A program made the position numbers and the translations under genes. From assembly GCA_005884255.1 (NCBI GenBank), contig VBDL01000269.1:1-5505 (forward strand): a DNA stretch of 5,505 nt, written 5' to 3'. This stretch comes from Betaproteobacteria bacterium. Lineage in GTDB: Bacteria; Pseudomonadota; Gammaproteobacteria; Burkholderiales; Burkholderiaceae_C. Positions 1 through 5,019 of this stretch are shown here, one piece after another. Numbering within the stretch: position 1 is the first letter of the stretch; every line of letters starts with the position of its first letter. The notes below the pieces were generated by a model that had not been told where the DNA came from, did no database searches, and saw only the letters and a list, made by a program, of their open reading frames with translations.

Positions 1-81
1 GCGCCGCGGCGTGGCAGGAACTTGCGCATTTGTCGAATGCTGCCTTCGGCGCCGGCCGGCCTGCACTTAAGCTAATGCCCC

Positions 82-177
82 ATGGATGGCTTGGCGAGCG
101 AACTCTCGGTGTGTGCCGCGCTGCTGCGCTCACAGGCGCGGCCGCAGCGCCATGTGGGCCTGCCCGATGGCGCCTGA
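82..177 (+). other. In-frame 5' extension of the AraC-family gene, ended by a TGA
   Basis: An ATG at 82 opens a frame of 31 codons (MDGLASELSVCAALL...HVGLPDGA) that ends at TGA 175-177. It is exactly in frame with the AraC-family coding region that resumes at 178. Read through the TGA, the sequence ...LPDGA-x-FVHWRN... continues smoothly into the regulator, and a TGG (Trp) at that position would be one base away. An in-frame TAA at 73-75 limits the frame upstream, so ATG 82 is the farthest start. I see no good Shine-Dalgarno sequence before it. I infer that this is the original N-terminus of the regulator, cut off by a nonsense change or a base error. The alternative is that it is untranslated leader and the gene really starts at GTG 181. 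Confidence 0.55.
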
Positions 178-180
178 TTC

Positions 181-978
181 GTGCACTGGCGCAATGCCGA
201 CACCGAGGTGGAGTACCTGAAGCCGGAGCATCACACGCTGTCGTTCTACCTCGAAGGCGGCCAGGCGGTGCGCTGCCTCGATGAGCCGGCCGCGCGCGGC
301 GAACCCGGAAGCCTGTGCTGCCTGCCGGCCGGCCATGAATCGCATTGGGACGTGCGCGGATCGCTGCAGCTGCTGCACCTGTACCTGCCGCGGCTGCAGC
401 TCGCGCAGGCGGCGGAGCGCTGGTTCGAGCTCGACCCGCGCGTCGCGACCTTGCCCGAGCGCATCTATTTTCATGACGATGCACTGGCCGCGCTGTGCGC
501 GCGCATCGCCGCGCTGGACTGGTCGGCCGCCGGCGCGCCGCTGCAGCTGCAGCAGCTGGCGCTCGATGTGCAGGCCTGCCTGCTCGAGCACCACAGCCTG
601 CACGCGCGGCCGCTGCCCGTGGTGCGCGGCGGCCTGTCGCCCGGCGCACGGCGGCGCGTGCTCGAGTGCATCGAAGCCGGCCTGCATGGCGAGCTGAGCC
701 TCGCCGAGCTGGCGCGAGCGGCGAACCTGTCGGACTACCACTTCGCGCGCATGTTCAAGGCCAGCTTCGGCATGAGCCCGCACGCGTGGGTGATGCAGCG
801 GCGTCTGGCCCGCGCGCGCCAGCTGCTGGCATCGGGCCGCCTGCCGCTGGCGGACGTGGCTGAGAACGCGGGCTACGCGCACCTGTCGCATCTGAACGCT
901 GCGCTCAGGCGCGCCGGTCTGGCGTCGGCCGCGGCCTACCGCCGCGGCGTTACAGCGGCAGCGCCGTCGTGTTCTTGA
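181..978 (+). CDS. AraC-family transcriptional regulator (N-terminus possibly truncated)
   Basis: This encodes a 265-residue DNA-binding regulator of the AraC/XylS family if translation starts at the GTG at 181. Residues about 10-140 look like the N-terminal sensing domain (EHHTLSFYLEGG, then PGSLCCLPAGHESHWDV and LQLLHLYLPRL). Residues about 155-255 are the two-helix-turn-helix AraC domain: the first HTH lies around LSLAELARAANLSDYHFARMF, followed by FGMSPHAWVMQRRLARARQLL, and the second lies around LPLADVAENAGYAHLSHLNAAL, ending at AAYRRG. The family assignment is firm; effector and targets are unknown. GTG 181 has no convincing ribosome binding site, and the same frame extends back to ATG 82 except for one TGA at 175-177, so the gene may be a nonsense-broken copy of a 298-codon frame. 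Its last 29 bases overlap the convergent Lrp-type gene. AraC-family regulators of proline use are known (PruR in Pseudomonas), but nothing here shows that this one acts on putA. Confidence 0.85.
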   Translation: MHWRNADTEVEYLKPEHHTLSFYLEGGQAVRCLDEPAARGEPGSLCCLPAGHESHWDVRGSLQLLHLYLPRLQLAQAAERWFELDPRVATLPERIYFHDDALAALCARIAALDWSAAGAPLQLQQLALDVQACLLEHHSLHARPLPVVRGGLSPGARRRVLECIEAGLHGELSLAELARAANLSDYHFARMFKASFGMSPHAWVMQRRLARARQLLASGRLPLADVAENAGYAHLSHLNAALRRAGLASAAAYRRGVTAAAPSCS

Positions 979-1453
979 CCTCTTCCATCACCGCATAGGT
1001 GCGCGTCTCGCGCACGCCGGGCAGCGTCCAGATCACGCTGCCGATGAACTCGCGATAGGCGGCCATGTCGGCCACGCGCGTCTTCAGCAGGTAATCGAAG
1101 CCGCCGGCCACCAGATGGCATTCGAGGATCTCGGGGCGCACCTGCACCGCGGCGCGGAAGCTGTCCATCACATCGTGCACCGTGCGATCGAGCAGGATCT
1201 CGATGAACACCAGCAGGCCGGCGCCCAGCTTGTCGGGATTGAGCCGCGCCTCGTAGCCGAGGATGTAGCCGTCGCGCGTCAGCCGCTTCACGCGCTCGAG
1301 CACCGCGGTGGGCGACAGGTGCACGGTCTCGGCCAGCTTCAGGTTGCTGATGCGGCCGTCCTTCTGCAGCACGCGCAGGATGCGCACGTCGATCTTGTCG
1401 AGGCTGCGTTCGGCGCTGGCGCGCTCGTCAGGCGAGGTTTCGTCTGGGCTCAT
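950..1453 (-). CDS. putR: Lrp/AsnC-family regulator, probable proline-responsive activator of putA
   Basis: This is a 167-residue protein of normal Lrp/AsnC size. After a polar N-terminal tail, residues about 19-65 form the winged helix-turn-helix (LDKIDVRILRVLQKDGRISNLKLAE, recognition helix near SPTAVLERVKRL). Residues about 77-155 form the RAM ligand-binding and oligomerisation domain, with ILECHLVAGGFDYLLK at its core and the C-terminus VKNTTALPL. The ATG at 1453-1451 is supported by GGAGA at 1468-1464, 10 nt upstream. It is divergent from putA, 93 bp away. In alphaproteobacteria such as Agrobacterium and Rhodobacter, a divergent Lrp-type gene of this kind (putR) activates putA in response to proline and controls itself. 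The symbol is therefore an inference from family plus position. Its 3' end overlaps the convergent AraC-family gene by 29 bp. It could instead sense a branched-chain or other amino acid, but the neighbour argues for proline. Confidence 0.88.
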   Translation of the reverse strand: MSPDETSPDERASAERSLDKIDVRILRVLQKDGRISNLKLAETVHLSPTAVLERVKRLTRDGYILGYEARLNPDKLGAGLLVFIEILLDRTVHDVMDSFRAAVQVRPEILECHLVAGGFDYLLKTRVADMAAYREFIGSVIWTLPGVRETRTYAVMEEVKNTTALPL

Positions 1454-1546
1454 GGTCGATGATTCTCCGACAAACCGGCCGAATCCCGAATTTCATGCGG
1501 GCTCGCGAGGCGTAACCTAGACGACCTCACCAAGCTAGAGGCCGTC
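1454..1546. promoter_or_regulatory. Divergent putR-putA regulatory region with a candidate Lrp operator
   Basis: This 93-bp gap separates the start codons of the Lrp-type gene and putA, so it must hold both promoters. Its clearest element is the imperfect palindrome CCCGAATTTCATGCGGG at 1485-1501, whose 7-base arms pair at 6 positions around a TTC centre. A GC-flanked, A/T-centred dyad of 15-17 bp fits the general form of Lrp-family sites. The putA ribosome binding site AGAGG lies at 1537-1541, 5 nt before ATG 1547. The Lrp gene's GGAGA lies at 1468-1464. I found no sigma-70 hexamer pair good enough to place a transcription start for either gene. The operator assignment is an inference. Confidence 0.5.
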
Positions 1547-4483
1547 ATGAACGCCAGCAGTTCCTTCCCGCTCCCGCCGCCGCAAGCCCGCCTGCCCTTC
1601 CCGTATCGCGACGAGATCGAGGTCGTGAAGGGCGCGCTGCAATCGCTGCAGGCGGGGCTCGACTGGCCGGCGGTGATCGCGACGGCCAGCCCCTGGGTGC
1701 AGCAGGTGCGCGACAAGCCGGCGCCGTTCTGGGCCATGGAGTCGCTGCTGCGCGAGTACCCGATCTCCAGCGCCGAGGGGCTGGCGCTGATGCGGCTGGC
1801 CGAGGCGCTGCTGCGCGTGCCCGATGCCGAGACGGCGATCGCGCTGACGGCGGATCAGCTCGGCCGCGCCGAGTTCGATGCTGGCGGCGACGGGCCGCAC
1901 AAGATGCTGGCTAGCCTGTCGGCCAGCGCGATCGCGTTGTCGAAGCGCTTCCTGCCCGATGCCGAGCACGAGGCGGGCTTGCTCAAGCGCCTGGGCGCGA
2001 AGACCGTGGTGGCGGCCACCGTGCGCGCGATCCAGCTGCTCGGCCGCCAGTTCGTGCTCGGCCGCTCGATCAGCGAAGCGATGCACGAGGCAGCGAGCCA
2101 GCGCAAGCACCAGGCGAACCTGCGCTTCAGCTACGACATGCTTGGCGAAGGCGCGCGCACCGAGGGAGATGCGGAGCGCTACCGCGCGTCTTACCGCCAT
2201 GCCATCGAATCCATCGCCGCGGGCCGTGTGGCCGCCTCGCCGATGGAAGCCGACGGCATCTCGATCAAGCTCAGCGCCCTCTTCTCGCGCTATGAAGACG
2301 CGCAACGCGAGCGCGTGTTCGCTGAAGCGCTGCCGCGCGTGTGGTCGCTGATCGAGCTGGCGGCGCGCGCCAACCTGAACCTGACCATCGATGCCGAGGA
2401 GAGCGATCGCCTCGAACTGTCGCTCGACGTGCTGGACGCGCTGGCCGCGCGTATCGCCGCGCAGCACCCGCAGTGGCAGGGCTTCGGCCTCGCGGTGCAG
2501 GCCTACCAGACGCGCGCGCTGCCGGTGATCGACGAGGTGGCGAACATTGCGCGCAAGCACGGCCTGCGCTTCATGGTGCGGCTGGTCAAGGGCGCCTATT
2601 GGGACGGCGAGATCAAGCGCGCGCAGGAGATGGGCCTGACCGGCTACCCGGTGTTCACGCACAAGCAGCACACCGACATCTCGTACCTCGCCTGTGCGCG
2701 CGCGCTGATCAGCAATGCCGATGCGATCTACCCGCAGTTCGCCACGCACAACGCCGGCACCATCGCGGCCATCCTGCAGATGGCGCGCGCAGCCAATGCG
2801 CCGTTCGAGATGCAGCGTCTCCATGGGATGGGCGAAGGGGTCTATCGCGAGGTGCTGAAGGATGCATCGATCGCCTGCCGCGTCTATGCGCCGGTCGGCG
2901 AACACCGCGACCTGCTGGCCTACCTCGTGCGCCGGCTGCTGGAGAACGGCGCCAACTCGTCCTTCGTGCATCAGCTGGCCGACGAGGCGGTGCATCTGGA
3001 AGAGCTGCTCGGCTCGCCGCTGCATGCGGCACAGGCGCCGTCGCAGCCGCTGCCGGTGGCGCTGTATGGCGCCGAGCGGCGCAACTCGACGGGTGCCGAC
3101 CTCGCGTGCATCGCGCAACGCGAGCCGCTGCTCGCGGCCTTGCGCAACGTGCAACCGGCCAGCGTGCCGCTGGCTTCCGGTGCCGATGTCGACGCGGCGA
3201 TGGCCCGCCTGTACGCCGGTTTCCCTGCCTGGAGCGCCAAACCGGTGGCCGAGCGCGCGGCCGTGCTGCAACGTGCCGCCGATGCGCTCGAAGCGCGGCT
3301 GAGCGAGTTCTGCGCGCTGCTCGTCAAGGAAGGCGGCAAGACACTGCCCGACTGCGTGGCCGAGGTGCGCGAGGCGGTGGACTTCTGCCGCTACTACGGC
3401 AGCCAAGCCATCGAGCGCCTCGGTCCGCAGACGCTGCCTGGCCCCACCGGCGAAAGCAACGAGCTGCGCCTGCACGGCCGTGGCGTGTTCGTCTGCATCA
3501 GCCCGTGGAATTTCCCGCTGGCCATCTTCGCCGGCCAGGTGGTGGCTGCGCTGGTGGCGGGCAACAGCGTCGCCGCCAAGCCGGCCGAGCAGACGCCGGC
3601 GGTGGCGCAGGCCATGGTTGCGCTGCTGCACGAGGCGGGCGTGCCGCCCGATGCGCTGGCCCTGCTGCACGGCCCCGGCGAGACGGTGGGCGCCGCGCTG
3701 GTCGCCGACGCGCGCTGCGCCGGCGTGTGCTTCACCGGCAGCACGCAGGTGGCGAAGATCATCAACCGCACGCTGGCTGCGAAGGACGGCCCGATCGTGC
3801 CGCTGATCGCCGAGACCGGCGGGCTCAACGCGATGATCGTCGACTCCACAGCGCTGCCCGAGCAGGTGATCGACGCGGTGGTGCAAAGCGCCTTCCGCTC
3901 GGCCGGCCAGCGCTGCTCGGCGCTGCGCCTGCTCGCCGTGCACGACAGCATCGCCAACGGCGTGATCGAGATGCTCAAGGGCGCGATGGCGGAACTGGCG
4001 GTCGGCGACCCGGCGCAGCTCGCCACCGACGTCGGTCCCGTGATCGACGACGAGGCGCACGCCAACCTGCGGCGCCATGTCGAGCGCCTGAAGCGCGAAG
4101 CGAAGCCGCTCGGCGAAACGCCGGTGGCCTCGAAGCTGCCGCGCCTGTTCGCGCCGACCGCGTTCGAGATCGCGCGCATCGCCGAGCTGAAGGAAGAGAT
4201 CTTCGGCCCGGTGCTGCACGTGGTGCGCTACAGCGGCGAGGTCGATGCGGTGGTCGAGCAGATCAACGCGCTCGGCTATGGCCTGACCTTCGGCATCCAG
4301 ACGCGCATCGACTCGCGCGCGCAGCGGCTCGCGCGCCAGGCGCGCATCGGCAACGTCTACGTCAATCGCAACATGATCGGCGCGGTGGTCGGCGTGCAGC
4401 CCTTCGGCGGCGAAGGCTTGAGCGGAATACCGCGGCGGCCGGCGGCAATGCCGCCTTGCTGGCGGGATTGGCCTGATCCGTAG
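1547..4483 (+). CDS. putA: Bifunctional proline dehydrogenase / glutamate-semialdehyde dehydrogenase PutA, C-terminus frameshifted
   Basis: PutA oxidises proline to glutamate: an FAD-dependent proline dehydrogenase (PRODH) passes P5C/glutamate semialdehyde to an NAD+-dependent dehydrogenase (P5CDH). The 978-codon frame lacks an N-terminal ribbon-helix-helix domain, so it is not an autoregulatory PutA. The PRODH barrel includes DAEESDRLELSLDV (from 282), RLVKGAYWDGEIKRAQ (from 345, with Lys348), QFATHNAGT, QRLHGMGEG, and substrate-binding RRLLEN (Arg462, Arg463). The P5CDH domain shows SPWNFP (652-657), KPAEQTP (Lys678), FTGST (729), ETGG (Glu756), catalytic SAGQRCSALR (Cys790) and KEEIFGP (882-888). 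Cys790 is near Cys792 of the 999-residue Bradyrhizobium PutA as I recall it, which points to short type A. After GGEGLSG (codon 960) the family sequence is lost: the last 18 residues are frameshifted and end at TAG 4481-4483. The expected C-terminus follows in the +1 frame. AGAGG precedes the ATG by 5 nt. PRODH is probably functional; P5CDH is doubtful if the lesion is real. Confidence 0.93.
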   Translation: MNASSSFPLPPPQARLPFPYRDEIEVVKGALQSLQAGLDWPAVIATASPWVQQVRDKPAPFWAMESLLREYPISSAEGLALMRLAEALLRVPDAETAIALTADQLGRAEFDAGGDGPHKMLASLSASAIALSKRFLPDAEHEAGLLKRLGAKTVVAATVRAIQLLGRQFVLGRSISEAMHEAASQRKHQANLRFSYDMLGEGARTEGDAERYRASYRHAIESIAAGRVAASPMEADGISIKLSALFSRYEDAQRERVFAEALPRVWSLIELAARANLNLTIDAEESDRLELSLDVLDALAARIAAQHPQWQGFGLAVQAYQTRALPVIDEVANIARKHGLRFMVRLVKGAYWDGEIKRAQEMGLTGYPVFTHKQHTDISYLACARALISNADAIYPQFATHNAGTIAAILQMARAANAPFEMQRLHGMGEGVYREVLKDASIACRVYAPVGEHRDLLAYLVRRLLENGANSSFVHQLADEAVHLEELLGSPLHAAQAPSQPLPVALYGAERRNSTGADLACIAQREPLLAALRNVQPASVPLASGADVDAAMARLYAGFPAWSAKPVAERAAVLQRAADALEARLSEFCALLVKEGGKTLPDCVAEVREAVDFCRYYGSQAIERLGPQTLPGPTGESNELRLHGRGVFVCISPWNFPLAIFAGQVVAALVAGNSVAAKPAEQTPAVAQAMVALLHEAGVPPDALALLHGPGETVGAALVADARCAGVCFTGSTQVAKIINRTLAAKDGPIVPLIAETGGLNAMIVDSTALPEQVIDAVVQSAFRSAGQRCSALRLLAVHDSIANGVIEMLKGAMAELAVGDPAQLATDVGPVIDDEAHANLRRHVERLKREAKPLGETPVASKLPRLFAPTAFEIARIAELKEEIFGPVLHVVRYSGEVDAVVEQINALGYGLTFGIQTRIDSRAQRLARQARIGNVYVNRNMIGAVVGVQPFGGEGLSGIPRRPAAMPPCWRDWPDP
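4426..4476 (+). pseudogene. Out-of-frame remnant of the original PutA C-terminus
   Basis: Read from AAT at 4426, one frame ahead of putA, these bases encode NTAAAGGNAALLAGLA and then TGA at 4474-4476. This matches the usual end of short PutA proteins, where the last beta strand of the dehydrogenase domain runs through an NTAAAGGNAALL-like sequence to the stop. In the intact family, about 22 residues separate GLSG from this end, beginning TGPKAGGPHYL. Here those residues are missing and the two parts abut at about 4423-4428. I therefore read the TGA at 4474 as the ancestral putA stop. The sequence match is clear to the eye; the size of the loss (about 67 nt, 1 mod 3) depends on my recall of family members. 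Confidence 0.75.
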
Positions 4484-4531
4484 GGTGGGCTTCAGCCCAC
4501 CAGGCAACGGTGGGCTGAAGCCCACCCTACG
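4479..4531. repeat. REP/BIME-like perfect inverted repeat, 23-bp arms with 7-bp loop
   Basis: The left arm at 4479-4501 and the right arm at 4509-4531 are perfect reverse complements around the loop AGGCAAC (4502-4508). Each arm contains its own near-perfect palindrome, GGTGGGCTTCAGCCCACC and its complement, so the element is two REP-like units in opposite orientation, as in a BIME. Such GTAGGGTGGGC-type sequences are, to my knowledge, scattered in many copies between genes in high-GC proteobacteria. It fills the gap between the convergent putA and tautomerase genes, starting 2 bp after the ancestral putA stop and ending 5 bp before the tautomerase stop. RNA from either side could fold into a very stable hairpin that blocks read-through or protects 3' ends. 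There is no T tract, so it is not a standard intrinsic terminator. No transposase gene is adjacent. Confidence 0.9.
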
Positions 4532-4536
4532 ACACA

Positions 4537-4929
4537 TCACCCGTGCTGGTAGCGGTGCTCCTGCGTGAGGCCGCCGTAGCCATAGGCGGCCGCGCGCAGG
4601 TCGGCGACGTGCACATACGAGTGCTCGGCCACACCGCCGAGCAGCTCGTCCATCGCCTGGTGCACCGCCTTCAGGTACTCGGCCTTCTCGCGCTTGGTGT
4701 TGGTCTCGTCGGTGATGCTGACCATCCAGTGGTACGAGCGCGGCTGCCCGTCGCCGAGCGGTCGGCCGGCGATGAACCAGCGCTGCGCCGGAATGAAGTC
4801 GACGACCACGGCCGTCAGCGCCGGGTCCTTGTGCAGCAGGCGATGCGTGAGCTCGACCGCGCTGGCTGCGATGCGCTGGCCAAGCGCGTCGTCGGCGGCA
4901 CCGGAGACCTGGATGTGCAGATAGGGCAT
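4537..4929 (-). CDS. Tautomerase-superfamily protein
   Basis: This 130-residue protein begins MPYLHIQVSG, so Pro2 would become the N-terminal proline that serves as catalytic base in 4-oxalocrotonate tautomerase relatives. At 130 residues it is twice the classical 62-residue subunit and is of the size of two fused beta-alpha-beta units (as in MIF, CHMI or malonate semialdehyde decarboxylase). The first unit covers about residues 2-60 (VVVDFIPAQRWFIAGRPL). The second covers about 65-118 (YHWMVSITDETNTKREKAEYLKAV). The tail is AAYGYGGLTQEHRYQ. It has no signal peptide, so it is likely cytoplasmic. ATG 4929-4927 is preceded by a strong AGGAG at 4940-4936 with 6-nt spacing. The substrate is unknown: related enzymes isomerise, decarboxylate or dehalogenate. 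It lies divergent from a LysR-type gene, its probable regulator, and convergent with putA across the repeat. A link to proline catabolism is not supported. Confidence 0.87.
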   Translation of the reverse strand: MPYLHIQVSGAADDALGQRIAASAVELTHRLLHKDPALTAVVVDFIPAQRWFIAGRPLGDGQPRSYHWMVSITDETNTKREKAEYLKAVHQAMDELLGGVAEHSYVHVADLRAAAYGYGGLTQEHRYQHG

Positions 4930-5019
4930 GAGTCTCTCCTGGGTGAATGGTTTTCAGTCTAGGCGTCGAGTACCGTTCGGTGAAGCGAGATAATTTCACC
5001 GCATTCAGCAGGAACGCTC
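4930..5019. promoter_or_regulatory. Divergent tautomerase-LysR promoter region with shared dyad operator
   Basis: This 90-bp gap holds a perfect 7-bp-arm dyad, CGGTGAA-N10-TTCACCG, at 4978-5001. On + its spacer contains GATAAT (4989-4994), 5 of 6 matches to a -10 box for the LysR gene, although the -35 at the right distance (TCGAGT, 4966-4971) is weak. On - the left arm supplies TTCACC (4984-4979), followed by 17 bp and TAGACT (4961-4956). That is a plausible tautomerase promoter with 4 of 6 matches in each box. A second, smaller dyad, TGAA-N5-TTCA, lies at 4944-4956, and another TTCA at 5004-5007. The LysR ribosome binding site AGGA is at 5010-5013. LysR proteins usually bind dyads between themselves and a divergent target, so the operator reading is reasonable but inferred. 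Confidence 0.55.

Noticed and set aside
1..81. Promoter or upstream gene end before the AraC-family frame
   Set aside because: Only weak matches are present, such as GCTAAT at 71-76 with no -35 box at the right distance, and no coding frame is supported.
175..177. Selenocysteine or programmed read-through at the TGA in the AraC-family gene
   Set aside because: AraC regulators are not known selenoproteins, I saw no obvious selenocysteine-insertion hairpin just downstream, and a TGG to TGA change explains it more simply.
130..891. A 253-codon - frame opposite the AraC-family gene
   Set aside because: Its composition is rich in Gln, Arg, His and Ala and no motif is visible, whereas the + frame has a clear AraC DNA-binding domain.
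2341..4476. A 711-codon + frame inside putA
   Set aside because: It is an Arg/Ala-rich shadow of putA in the next frame. Only its last 16 codons are meaningful, because they are the displaced PutA C-terminus, which is recorded separately.
4479..4531. Classical rho-independent terminator for putA
   Set aside because: The hairpin is strong but no run of T follows on either strand, and the nested palindromes match the form of REP-like repeats better. A termination role is possible but is not a standard intrinsic terminator.
4543..4962. A 139-codon + frame opposite the tautomerase gene
   Set aside because: The - strand frame has a strong ribosome binding site and clear tautomerase features; this one is its complement-strand shadow.
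1535..4999. A 1154-codon open frame on - running antisense to the whole of putA, through the repeat and the tautomerase gene
   Set aside because: The translation is low-complexity, rich in Arg, His, Ala and Gln, with no recognisable domain. It crosses a REP-like repeat and two real genes. It is the expected shadow of strongly GC-biased codon use on the opposite strand.
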